Below are positions 8,377 to 16,115 of a stretch of 64,000 bases of DNA, in pieces. The position numbers were made by a program, and so were the translations under genes. The notes under the pieces were generated by a model. The model worked only from the letters and a program-made list of their open reading frames with translations. It was not told the DNA's origin and did no database searches. How positions within the stretch are numbered: the first letter of the stretch is position 1; each line of letters opens with the position of its first letter. The DNA comes from Bacillota bacterium (GTDB lineage Bacteria > Bacillota > Clostridia > Tissierellales > Peptoniphilaceae), in contig JAEZWM010000049.1 of the NCBI GenBank assembly GCA_023443025.1, positions 62,001 through 126,000 on the forward strand, in the 5' to 3' direction.

Positions 8377-8999
8377 TGGCAAAAAAGTTAAATGCTAAGA
8401 AGATTATGAATGATGGATTATTAGCAGAAAATCCAATCATCTTTCAAGTTATAGGTATATGTTCTGCTCTTGCTGTTACAAACCTTATGCTTAACTCATT
8501 AATTATGGGTATTGCACTTACATTTGTAACTGCTCTATCATCGTTCACAGTATCTCTTTTAAAAGATAGAACTCCTGGACATATAAGAATGATGGTGCAA
8601 GTACTGATAATTTCAGTATATGTAATCATTGTAGATATATTTCTTCAGGCTTATATGCCTGACATGAGTAAAGCGTTAGGACCATATGTAGGGCTTATAA
8701 TCACAAACTGTATTATAATGGGAAGAGCAGAAGCTTTTGCAATCTCAAATGCACCTTTAGCATCAATGGTAGATGGTGCAGCTGCAGGATTAGGTTATAC
8801 GGTTGTTTTAATGATAATTGCAGTTGTAAGAGAGTTCTTAGGGTTTGGAACATTATTCGGTTTTAATGTTACACCTGCAAATTGGACTGCATGGACTATG
8901 ATGATCATGCCTCCAGGAGCATTCTTTATACTAGCAATCATTATTTGGGTTGCAACAGAATACAAGATCTCTAAAGAGAAGGAGGTTAGTGCGAAATGA
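8376..8999 (+). CDS. nqrD: Nqr subunit D-like membrane protein (NqrD/RnfE family)
   Basis: NqrD and NqrE form the membrane pair that holds an intramembrane iron-sulfur centre. The 207-residue protein has about six membrane segments. Cys29 in VIGICSALAVTN and the Cys in ITNCIIMGRAEAFA match the two cluster-binding cysteines of the family. SLLKDRTPGHIRMMVQVLII and the terminal helix are also typical. It overlaps nqrC by one base and nqrE by 4 bases. The alternative name rnfE applies to the homologous Rnf subunit; the adjacent NqrF decides for Nqr. Confidence 0.9.
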   Translation: MAKKLNAKKIMNDGLLAENPIIFQVIGICSALAVTNLMLNSLIMGIALTFVTALSSFTVSLLKDRTPGHIRMMVQVLIISVYVIIVDIFLQAYMPDMSKALGPYVGLIITNCIIMGRAEAFAISNAPLASMVDGAAAGLGYTVVLMIIAVVREFLGFGTLFGFNVTPANWTAWTMMIMPPGAFFILAIIIWVATEYKISKEKEVSAK

Positions 9000-9586
9000 T
9001 AGAAGTACATCCTATGGTAATATTTTTTGCATCAATTTTTACAAGTAATATGATATTTAGTAACTTCTTAGGAATGTGTTCGTTTATAGCAGTTTCTAAA
9101 GAAGTGCCAACAGCTGTTGGACTTGGAACCGCTGTAACATTTGTTCTGACTTTTACTACAATACTAAACTATTTTGTATATCATTATGTACTTATGCCAT
9201 TTGGCTTAGAGTATTTAAGATTTATAATTTTCATATTAATCATAGCAGCCTTTGTACAATTAATCGAAATGATTCTAGAGAGATATTTACCTAATCTTTA
9301 CTATGCACTAGGAATATTTTTACCACTTATTACTGTAAACTGTGCAATCTTAGGGGTATCGCTGTTTATGGTTATTAGAGGTTATAATTTTTTACAAACG
9401 GCTTTCTTCGGACTTGGTTCAGGAGTAGGCTGGGCACTTGCAATTATTTCTATGGCAGGAATTAGATCGAGAATCAATGAAAACACACTGCCTGCAGGAT
9501 TAAGAGGATCAGGTATAACACTTATAATCACAGGAATAATGGCTATGGCTTTTATCGGATTCTCCGGTATCGTTCAGATATCTTAG
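8996..9586 (+). CDS. nqrE: Nqr subunit E-like membrane protein (NqrE/RnfA family)
   Basis: The 196-residue membrane protein is the partner of NqrD. It follows the NqrE pattern nearly end to end: NFLGMCSFIAVSK with Cys28, LIEMILERYLPNLYYALGIF, LPLITVNCAILG with the second cluster Cys, GLGSGVGWALAI, and a C-terminal GLRGSGITLIITG. About six membrane segments are visible. From memory of the Vibrio protein, the match is closer to NqrE than to RnfA, which supports calling the cluster Nqr. The start ATG lies inside the last codons of nqrD, and nqrF follows after 10 bases with a GGAGG site. Confidence 0.9.
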   Translation: MIEVHPMVIFFASIFTSNMIFSNFLGMCSFIAVSKEVPTAVGLGTAVTFVLTFTTILNYFVYHYVLMPFGLEYLRFIIFILIIAAFVQLIEMILERYLPNLYYALGIFLPLITVNCAILGVSLFMVIRGYNFLQTAFFGLGSGVGWALAIISMAGIRSRINENTLPAGLRGSGITLIITGIMAMAFIGFSGIVQIS

Positions 9587-9596
9587 GAGGCAAAAT

Positions 9597-10694
9597 ATGA
9601 ATACTATACTATTAACAGTTGGAATTGTTGCTCTTATATCAGCTATTTTAGCTGTATTACTTACATTTGCTGATAGCTATATCGCTGATTATGGGGAAGT
9701 TACTCTAAAAATAAATGATGAAGAACCGATGACAATTGAAGCAGGTTCATCTCTTTTATCTACTCTAATAAATCAAAAGATATTTATACCATCAGCATGT
9801 GGAGGTAAAGGTACTTGTGGATATTGTAAAGTTAAAGTACTGGAAGGTGGTGGACCGGTACTTGCTACAGAAACGCCTTGGTTAACAGATGAAGAACTTA
9901 AGGATAATACAAGGCTATCTTGCCAGTTGAAGGTTAAAGAAGATATTACTATCAAAATACCTGAAGAATTGTTCAATGTTAAAGAATATGATACGAAAGT
10001 TATCAGTGTAGAACAAATGACTCCAACTATAAAGAAACTTAGATTTGAACTTCCTGAAGGTGAAATATGTAACTTTAAACCTGGACAGTATGTTCAATTA
10101 AAAGCACCGGCATATGAAGGCAACGACGAAGAGGTTTATAGAGCATACTCAATTGCTTCCTCAGCCAATGACAAAGGCCATATAGAGCTATTAATTGGAT
10201 ATACAGGTGGTATTGCGACTACTTATGTACATTATCATTTAAATGAAAATGATACAGTTAATATAAATGGACCTTATGGTGATTTCTATTACAATGAAGA
10301 TGATGGTGGTGATATGATTCTGGTAGCTGCCGGCACTGGAATGGCACCAATACTTTCTATACTTTATCATATGAGAGATAATGATATTAAAAGAAAAGCT
10401 AGATTTTTCTTTGGTGCAAAAACACCGGAAGATCTTTTCTTGGTTGATGAACTTAAAGAACTTGAAGATCAATTATATGATTTTAAATTTATGCCTACCC
10501 TATCAAGAACTACTGAAGAGATGGGATGGGAAGGAGATACCGGAAGGGTTAATAACTCTATTGAAAAGTATGTTGAAGAAAATGGTAATTATACTGCATA
10601 TCTTTGTGGTTCTCCTGTAATGATTGACTCTATAGTAGAATCACTTAATGCTAAAGGCATTGATGATAGTAAAATTTATTTCGATAAATTTTAA
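9597..10694 (+). CDS. nqrF: Nqr subunit F, NADH-oxidising flavoprotein
   Basis: NqrF is the electron entry subunit: it oxidises NADH on FAD and passes electrons to a 2Fe-2S centre. The 365-residue protein has one N-terminal membrane helix (about 3-25), a plant-type ferredoxin domain with Cys68, Cys74, Cys77 and Cys109 (SACGGKGTCGYC and LSCQ), an FAD domain with RAYSIAS, and an NAD domain with AAGTGMAPI and a terminal CGSP segment. It is shorter than Vibrio NqrF (about 408) because an insertion before the RAYS motif is missing. This gene is what separates Nqr from Rnf, since Rnf complexes use RnfB/RnfC instead. It ends the operon at a terminator. Confidence 0.92.
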   Translation: MNTILLTVGIVALISAILAVLLTFADSYIADYGEVTLKINDEEPMTIEAGSSLLSTLINQKIFIPSACGGKGTCGYCKVKVLEGGGPVLATETPWLTDEELKDNTRLSCQLKVKEDITIKIPEELFNVKEYDTKVISVEQMTPTIKKLRFELPEGEICNFKPGQYVQLKAPAYEGNDEEVYRAYSIASSANDKGHIELLIGYTGGIATTYVHYHLNENDTVNINGPYGDFYYNEDDGGDMILVAAGTGMAPILSILYHMRDNDIKRKARFFFGAKTPEDLFLVDELKELEDQLYDFKFMPTLSRTTEEMGWEGDTGRVNNSIEKYVEENGNYTAYLCGSPVMIDSIVESLNAKGIDDSKIYFDKF

Positions 10695-10724
10695 TAAAAG
10701 CGATGTTAACATCGCTTTTATTAA
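10691..10724 (+). terminator. terminator of the nqr operon
   Basis: A 34-base perfect inverted repeat centred on GTTAAC at 10705-10710 gives a stem with AAAAGCGATG on one arm and CATCGCTTTT on the other, overlapping the nqrF stop codon. The T-rich 3' arm supports intrinsic termination, and the A-rich 5' arm could also work from the other strand. Confidence 0.8.
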
Positions 10725-10763
10725 TTCTTATATGAAATGTGTCATAAAGAAAGAAGGAAAATG

Positions 10764-11582
10764 ATGCTTGGTAAAAGCTATAATTTAAAGATTAAAAGTA
10801 TAAATAATGAGGGTGCATTTCTTGAGTCAGACAATAAACAAAACATAATACTTCCTGCCGATGAATTAGTTAATGAAAAAGTGGGAAGTATTGTTAAGGT
10901 ATTTATACTTTTTAATGAAAAAGGTCGATTTATTGCCACAAAAAAAGAACCATATATAGAAATTGGTGAGCTAAAGTCTTTGGAGGTAAAAGAAATAACT
11001 AAAGTTGGTATTTTTCTAGATTGGGGACTCGATAAAGATCTATTTTTACCTTTTCAAGAAGTCACATTTAAACCTCAAAAAGGTATGTTCTATCTTTTCG
11101 GTTTATATGAGGACAAATCGAAAAGACTTTGTGCTACTATGAGAATTAGAGAATTTTTAAAACCTTGTGACATATATGAAAAAAATGATTGGGTCACAGG
11201 TACGATATATGGTATAAATAGAGATTATGGTGCATTTGTAGCAGTAGACAATAAGTACGATGCACTAATACACAATAAGGATATACTAGGTGTAATAACT
11301 GAAGGAGAACATATAAAAGCAAGAGTAACCTCAGTAACTAATGATGGAAAGTTAAATCTTTCTCTTAGAGATAGAGCATACAAAGTTATTGATGACGACG
11401 CAGAAAAAATATATATTAAATTACAAAAAAATGATGGATATTTGCCTTATAACGATTCAAGTAATCCATCAGACATTCGAAGAGAATTCGGAATAAGTAA
11501 GTCATCGTTTAAAAAAGCTATAGGCAAACTATATAAAGAAAAGAAAATTATTTTCATTAATAATGGAATTAAAATAAAATAA
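10764..11582 (+). CDS. cvfB: S1-domain RNA-binding protein of the CvfB (YitL) family
   Basis: CvfB proteins bind RNA through S1 domains and affect virulence and gene expression in Firmicutes. The 272-residue product has successive S1-like segments, with GIFLDWGLDKDLFLPF and DYGAFVAVDNKYDALIH as the clearest, then RVTSVTNDGKLNLSLRD closing the last one. The C-terminus (about 215-272) is the winged helix with SDIRREFGISKSSFKKAIG. ATG 10764 is chosen over ATG 10737 because AGAAGG at 10752-10757 is well spaced from it and it matches the family N-terminus. It lies between the nqr terminator and a parvulin gene 13 bases on. Confidence 0.85.
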   Translation: MLGKSYNLKIKSINNEGAFLESDNKQNIILPADELVNEKVGSIVKVFILFNEKGRFIATKKEPYIEIGELKSLEVKEITKVGIFLDWGLDKDLFLPFQEVTFKPQKGMFYLFGLYEDKSKRLCATMRIREFLKPCDIYEKNDWVTGTIYGINRDYGAFVAVDNKYDALIHNKDILGVITEGEHIKARVTSVTNDGKLNLSLRDRAYKVIDDDAEKIYIKLQKNDGYLPYNDSSNPSDIRREFGISKSSFKKAIGKLYKEKKIIFINNGIKIK

Positions 11583-11595
11583 AGTGGGGGATAGT

Positions 11596-12345
11596 ATGAC
11601 AAAGGAAAACATTAGAGCAATAGTAGAGGATGTAGAAATTAAACAAGAGGATGTACAAGGATTTATTAATATGCTTGCTCCTGAGGCAAGAATTCAATTC
11701 AGTAATGAAGAAGGATTCGCTAAGATTACTGATGAGCTAGTTAATCAAGAGTTACTATATTTAGATGCTAAATCCAATAAATTGGATGAGGACGAAGAAT
11801 ATTTAAAAGAAGTGGAGCTTGCTAAAATAAATATATTAAAACAATATGCATTGGCTAATCTATTCAAAGATTTAAAGATAACCGATGAAGAATTAAAAGA
11901 GTATTATGAATCTCACAAACAACATTTTAGTACTCCAATGCAAATGACAGCCTCACATATATTAGTAGATACAGAAGAAGAGGCGCTAAAAGCAGTTGAA
12001 AGAATTAATGGTGGAGAATCATTTGAAGATATAGCTAAAGAAATCTCTAAATGTCCATCCAAAGAACAAGGTGGCAATCTGGGAACTTTTGGTCCTGGAC
12101 AAATGGTGAAAGAATTCGATGAAGTTTGTCAAGAAATCGAGTTAGGAAAGCTATCAGAACCGGTAAAAACTCAATTTGGATATCATATTATCAAAGTTGT
12201 TGATAGAAAAGAACCTAGCACTATTAGCTTTGAAGAAGCAAAACCAGAACTTACTAAGCAATATACTGCAATCAAACAACAAGAGATTTATCTAAATAAA
12301 ACTATTGAATTACAAAAAGATTATAAGGTTGAAAAATTCTATTAA
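11596..12345 (+). CDS. parvulin-type peptidylprolyl isomerase without signal peptide
   Basis: The protein catalyses cis-trans isomerisation of prolyl bonds and assists folding. The 249 residues comprise a helical SurA/PrsA-like N-terminal part (about 1-110) and a rotamase domain with TASHILVDTEEEA, GGNLGTFGPGQMV, FGYHIIKVVDR. No signal peptide or lipobox is present, so unlike PrsA it should act in the cytoplasm, as for other PpiC-type proteins of Clostridia. GTG 11584 belongs to the strong ribosome site GTGGGGGAT, so ATG 11596 is the start. The gene follows cvfB by 13 bases and likely shares its transcript. Confidence 0.88.
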   Translation: MTKENIRAIVEDVEIKQEDVQGFINMLAPEARIQFSNEEGFAKITDELVNQELLYLDAKSNKLDEDEEYLKEVELAKINILKQYALANLFKDLKITDEELKEYYESHKQHFSTPMQMTASHILVDTEEEALKAVERINGGESFEDIAKEISKCPSKEQGGNLGTFGPGQMVKEFDEVCQEIELGKLSEPVKTQFGYHIIKVVDRKEPSTISFEEAKPELTKQYTAIKQQEIYLNKTIELQKDYKVEKFY

Positions 12346-12430
12346 ATAACTGCTTTTTATTATTTCTTGTATAGAATTAAAAAAATTGGGTAATTAATAA
12401 GTATGTACAATAAATAAAGGAGGCTTAACT

Positions 12431-12787
12431 ATGAAGAACAACGACGATAAAATTCTTAATCATGACCATTGTACCGATCAGGGCTGTGACCATGATCATG
12501 ACCACGTTCACTTTGAAAATGATTTTGAAGATATAGAAACTATCGTTCTGACATTAAACGATGATTCGGAACTTGAATGTGTGGTACTTGGAATCTTTGA
12601 ACATGATGACAAAGAATACATTGCCCTTGTCTCTATAGATGATGAACAAGTTCTATTATATAGATACTTAGAAAATGATAACGATAGTGGAGATTTTACT
12701 TTAGAAAATATAGAAACTGATGAAGAGTTTGATGCAGTTTCTGAAGTGTTTTTTGAAATATTTGGTGATGATGGAGAAGAAGATTAA
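12431..12787 (+). CDS. DUF1292 family protein with His-rich N-terminus
   Basis: DUF1292 proteins are small acidic Firmicute proteins of unknown function. The 118-residue product has the domain from about residue 36: IVLTLNDDSELECVVLGIFE, YIALVSIDDEQVLLYRY, then an acidic tail ending FGDDGEED. The first 30 residues are unusual: HDHCTDQGCDHDHDHVH packs eight His/Cys-type metal ligands into 17 positions, which suggests metal binding. A good AAAGGAGG site precedes ATG 12431. It is followed by a HAD gene. Function is not known. Confidence 0.82.
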   Translation: MKNNDDKILNHDHCTDQGCDHDHDHVHFENDFEDIETIVLTLNDDSELECVVLGIFEHDDKEYIALVSIDDEQVLLYRYLENDNDSGDFTLENIETDEEFDAVSEVFFEIFGDDGEED

Positions 12788-12807
12788 TCTCCAATCGAGG
12801 TGGTAAC

Positions 12808-13647
12808 TTGTATAAAATGATCTGTTTAGATTTAGATGGAACATTACTAAGATCAGATAAGAGCATTGATATCAATACTGCCGATATATTAAATAAACTA
12901 TCGGATATGGGTATCCAAATTGTAATTGCAACTGGAAGACATTATGACTTTGCCAAGGTATTGACTTATGGATTGACTGATGAGAGGATAATCATCGCAA
13001 ATAATGGTGCTGCAATATTTGACGTATATAAAGAAAAGTCTATATACACAAAATATCTTGATAATGGGATTTCTTCTGAAATAGTTAAACTTGGTCTTGA
13101 TTATGATTTGGATGCTCTTGTATATGTAGATGCTTTAGAAGAGGGTTCGGATTTATTAGTTTTTGAACATGAAAATCTAGATGCATTTGAAAATACTATA
13201 GTTAGAGACTTAAATAGAATCAAACACATTAAATCTACTTCGGAAATAAATTCTGTACTTTCAGTTGTTTTTTCAGACGAATATAAAGTACTTGAAATTT
13301 TAGAAAAGAAGATTGTGGATAAATATAATGGTTTAATTAACACTCATATAATGACATCAGGACAATCCAATCATGGGATTTTAGAAGTCATGGATGAGTC
13401 CGTTTGTAAATGGTCGGCAATAAGTAAACTGTCTGAGCAATTAAACATTGACACAAAAGAAATTATCGCATTTGGGGATGAAGTCAATGACATCACCATG
13501 TTAAATAATGTAGGTATAGGTATCGCTATGAGAAATGGTCAAGAAATAGTAAAGCTCGAAGCTGACTATATATCTGATTATTCAAACGATGAAGATGGGA
13601 TATTTTACGAATTAAAAAAATTATTCCCGGTATTGGAGGAAAAATGA
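12808..13647 (+). CDS. Cof-type HAD-superfamily phosphatase
   Basis: A soluble HAD hydrolase of 279 residues with a type IIB cap, likely acting on sugar phosphates or nucleotides such as FMN. Motif I is DLDGTLLRSD, motif II is IATGRH, motif III is the Lys in VCKWSAISKL, and motif IV is FGDEVNDITML. The cap domain occupies about residues 85-185. The start is TTG 12808, seven bases after GAGG of a GAGGTGGTAAC site. The 3' end overlaps the peroxiredoxin gene by 4 bases. Substrate cannot be read from the sequence; a second Cof-type gene lies at 33150. Confidence 0.9.
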   Translation: MYKMICLDLDGTLLRSDKSIDINTADILNKLSDMGIQIVIATGRHYDFAKVLTYGLTDERIIIANNGAAIFDVYKEKSIYTKYLDNGISSEIVKLGLDYDLDALVYVDALEEGSDLLVFEHENLDAFENTIVRDLNRIKHIKSTSEINSVLSVVFSDEYKVLEILEKKIVDKYNGLINTHIMTSGQSNHGILEVMDESVCKWSAISKLSEQLNIDTKEIIAFGDEVNDITMLNNVGIGIAMRNGQEIVKLEADYISDYSNDEDGIFYELKKLFPVLEEK

Positions 13648-14087
13648 AAAAGATACAATTACACAATCAAGACGAAGAACTAAAGAGTTTAGACTCTTAT
13701 CTAGGAAAGAACTTAGTCTTGTTTTTTTATCCAAAAGATAATACACCTGGATGCACAAATGAAGCTACTGAATTTACGGGCCTATTAGATGAATTTAAAA
13801 AGTATAATACTGAGGTCGTAGGAATCAGTAAGGATTCAATTAAATCTCATCAGAATTTTATCAGTAAAAGAGATTTGGAAGTAGAGCTTTTAAGTGATCC
13901 GGAAGGCTTACTTCATAAAGAGTTTGATGTGATTAAAGAGAAGAATGTGTTCGGGAAGATTGGCCTTGGAACGGAAAGATCCACATTTGTATTTAACAGT
14001 GATGGAGAGTTAATTAAAGAATTCAGAAAAGTTAAATCCAAAGGTCATGCACAAGATGTGCTGAATTTTATTATTAATGAACTCTAG
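13644..14087 (+). CDS. bcp: peroxiredoxin of the BCP/PrxQ family
   Basis: The enzyme reduces hydrogen peroxide and organic hydroperoxides using a thiol donor. The 147-residue thioredoxin fold has FFYPKDNTPGCTNEATEF with the peroxidatic Cys37, VVGISKDSIKSHQNF, LLSDPEGLLHKEF, and ERSTFVF with the active-site Arg. The resolving Cys that many PrxQ proteins carry five residues after the peroxidatic one is Thr here, and no other Cys is visible, so it is a 1-Cys type. It overlaps both neighbours by a few bases, which ties it to the HAD and radical SAM genes. Confidence 0.93.
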   Translation: MKKIQLHNQDEELKSLDSYLGKNLVLFFYPKDNTPGCTNEATEFTGLLDEFKKYNTEVVGISKDSIKSHQNFISKRDLEVELLSDPEGLLHKEFDVIKEKNVFGKIGLGTERSTFVFNSDGELIKEFRKVKSKGHAQDVLNFIINEL

Positions 14088-15003
14088 ATATACACTTTAT
14101 TCAAATTATTTATTAAATAAATACGGACAAAAAGTATATAAACTTCCGATTAAGTTAAAAGGTACATGCCCTAACAGAATTAGTAATACTGGTTGTCATT
14201 TTTGCGGAGAGGAAGGCGGCTCTTTTGAAAATTTAGACCCTTCTTTAAGTGTAATAGAACAATTAAATAAGAATAAAAATTATATTTCAAAAAAGTATAA
14301 TGCTAACAAATTTATAGCGTATTTTCAAAACTATACGAATACCTATATGGAATTTAGTGTCTTTGTGGAGACCATAAAGGCAGCAGTAACTGATGATATA
14401 GTAGCTATATATATTTCAACTAGACCAGATTGTATTACTAACAAACAGTTAGAATTTTTGTATTCTATTAGAATAAAACATGATATTGATATTGTGCTAG
14501 AAATTGGTTTGCAAACTGTGAATTATAAAATATTAAATTCTATAAACAGAGAACATGGACTTGCTGAATTTATTGATGCAGTTATTAGAGCCAAACGATA
14601 TGGAATCCAAATGTGCACGCATGTGCTTGTTGGTTTACCAGGAGAAGAAATATTAGATGTAATAGAAACAGCAAAAGTTCTATCTGCATTAAAAATAGAT
14701 CAAGTTAAACTTCATGCTCTTTATATATTGAAAAATACTGTTCTAGGCGATCAATACCTAAACGGGGAGATTAAAGTAATTAGTAAAGATGAGTATGTGA
14801 ATCGAGTTATATGTTTTTTGAGATATTTAGATCCCGAAATCGTAGTACAACGATTAATAGGCAGGTCACCTCTTGAGGAAAGCTTATTTTCTAATTGGTC
14901 GACAAGTTGGTGGAAAATAAGAGATGAAATCATTGAAATCATGGAAATGAAAAATTATTATCAAGGTGATTTATTTGATTATTTAGAGCCAAAAGAGGTA
15001 TAA
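14077..15003 (+). CDS. TIGR01212-type radical SAM protein (YhcC/YtqA-like)
   Basis: This radical SAM enzyme belongs to a broadly conserved family with Elp3-like core and uncertain substrate. The 308-residue protein shows the cluster Cys31, Cys40 and Cys43 in CPNRISNTGCHFC, an arrangement with eight residues between the first two Cys. GLQTVNYKILNSINREHG, THVLVGLPGEE and QVKLHALYILKNTVLG follow, all characteristic. The C-terminal WSTSWWKIRDEI is also typical. It starts inside the last codons of the peroxiredoxin gene. Related proteins have been proposed to act in RNA modification, which is not testable here. Confidence 0.9.
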   Translation: MNSRYTLYSNYLLNKYGQKVYKLPIKLKGTCPNRISNTGCHFCGEEGGSFENLDPSLSVIEQLNKNKNYISKKYNANKFIAYFQNYTNTYMEFSVFVETIKAAVTDDIVAIYISTRPDCITNKQLEFLYSIRIKHDIDIVLEIGLQTVNYKILNSINREHGLAEFIDAVIRAKRYGIQMCTHVLVGLPGEEILDVIETAKVLSALKIDQVKLHALYILKNTVLGDQYLNGEIKVISKDEYVNRVICFLRYLDPEIVVQRLIGRSPLEESLFSNWSTSWWKIRDEIIEIMEMKNYYQGDLFDYLEPKEV

Positions 15004-15051
15004 TAATAAGTAAGCTAAACTATAAAAAATAATCGAAAGGTGGAGATTTAA

Positions 15052-15474
15052 TTGGTAAAATTTGTATTAGGTCCTGAAGGTAGTGGTAAAACTAAATGGT
15101 TAATTGATGGAGCTAACAAGGATAAAGCGGAAGGACATGGGAATATAGCTTTTATTGATACTGACGATTCTCATATTTTCACACTTGATCATACTGTTAG
15201 ACTAATCAATGCTAGAGATTTTGATATTTCTAATTCTAAAGAACTTTATGGTTTTCTTTGTGGGATAATTTCAAGAGATTATGATATCGAGAAAATATAT
15301 ATTGATGGTATTTATGATATTATCAATTTTAATTTAGATACTTTTGTTGTTTTGGTTGAAAGACTAAATAAAATTTCTAAAGAGTTTAATGTTGAATTCT
15401 TAATGGGTATGAATAAGACCATGGAAGAGTTGCCTGAAGAGTTTAGAGAAAACTCTGTTGAACTAGAAGTTTAA
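15052..15474 (+). CDS. small P-loop protein, function unknown
   Basis: The 140-residue product opens with a Walker A motif, FVLGPEGSGKTKWLID, and has a second beta strand IYIDGIYDII that could act as Walker B. The rest is consistent with a minimal nucleotide-binding fold without known effector domain. The start is TTG 15052 behind GGTGGAG with six bases of spacing. Similar short ATP-binding proteins occur in Clostridia, but I cannot assign a role. It sits between the radical SAM gene and another unknown that may belong to the same transcript. Confidence 0.72.
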   Translation: MVKFVLGPEGSGKTKWLIDGANKDKAEGHGNIAFIDTDDSHIFTLDHTVRLINARDFDISNSKELYGFLCGIISRDYDIEKIYIDGIYDIINFNLDTFVVLVERLNKISKEFNVEFLMGMNKTMEELPEEFRENSVELEV

Positions 15475-15481
15475 TGGAATT

Positions 15482-15517
15482 AGAGCATCGATGAGGAGTA
15501 CCCTTCAAAGATGCTCT
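15482..15517 (+). promoter_or_regulatory. hairpin covering the start of the gene at 15491
   Basis: AGAGCATC at 15482-15489 pairs perfectly with GATGCTCT at 15510-15517, and GAGG/CCTT can extend pairing inside the loop. The ATG at 15491 falls within the loop. It may limit translation, or be a weak terminator of the upstream gene, although no strong T-run follows. Confidence 0.35.
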
Positions 15518-16087
15518 TACTATTTTAATGGTGATATAGACTTGTACGATTACGATAAAAAAATATTAGAAGAATTTTTTAATAATAGAAATAAATTAAT
15601 TGATGAGCTGGAGAGTGGTGCACTTAGTAAAAAAGAATTTATTCTTGAGAATTATATGTTGATTGAAAACTTACATATGAAACCATTTCAAATTTTAAAT
15701 AGTATTGAAAAATGTCTTTATAATTATCAATATTATAATGTCATGGCTAAGTATTACAGATTAAAGGTTGAAGGCACCGGGAGAGGTAAAAGGCATAGAC
15801 GTTTAGAAGAAATAAATAAAAATAAAATTAGAAATTATTATATCGAAAAAGATAAAGTTATACTTAGTCTTTTGAAAATTATTGATAGAGAATCTATAAT
15901 TTCCTATCCGGTTGAACTTTTATCTAATAACCTAAATAATTTATTTGAAATTGTTATATTAGACTTTGAAAGAGCAGTTCTTCATAGTATTAACAATGAA
16001 GTCAAAAAAGAACTTATTGGTTTAAATGTTTATGATGAAATGCCAAGAAAATCTATTATAGACAGTTATGTAAATAGTGGTTATTAA
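15491..16087 (+). CDS. conserved clostridial hypothetical protein (possibly DUF6648)
   Basis: The reading frame encodes up to 198 residues, mostly helical and basic. Recognisable segments are FFNNRNKLIDELESGALSKK, LIENLHMKPFQIL, and the basic GTGRGKRHRRLEEINKNK. This pattern recalls a hypothetical clostridial family that I believe is DUF6648, but no function is known. The start is uncertain: ATG 15491 has no clear ribosome site and lies inside a hairpin; TTG 15542 behind GGTGATA is an alternative. The coding region ends just before a terminator-like hairpin. Confidence 0.68.
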   Translation: MRSTLQRCSYYFNGDIDLYDYDKKILEEFFNNRNKLIDELESGALSKKEFILENYMLIENLHMKPFQILNSIEKCLYNYQYYNVMAKYYRLKVEGTGRGKRHRRLEEINKNKIRNYYIEKDKVILSLLKIIDRESIISYPVELLSNNLNNLFEIVILDFERAVLHSINNEVKKELIGLNVYDEMPRKSIIDSYVNSGY

Positions 16088-16111
16088 AAGGCATCTAAAT
16101 TAGATGCCTTT
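16087..16111. terminator. bidirectional terminator-like hairpin
   Basis: AAAGGCATCTA and TAGATGCCTTT form an 11-bp stem with a three-base loop between two convergent genes. The A/T flanks give a short U-run from either strand. Confidence 0.7.
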
Positions 16112-16115
16112 AATA

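Noticed and set aside
6791..9586. Rnf complex (rnfDGEA) in place of Nqr
   Set aside because: The next gene is a full NqrF with ferredoxin and FAD/NAD domains, and rnfB and rnfC are absent, so the Nqr type fits better.
10381..10620. A 79-codon plus-strand frame inside nqrF
   Set aside because: It overlaps conserved NAD-binding motifs of nqrF in another frame and has no ribosome site.
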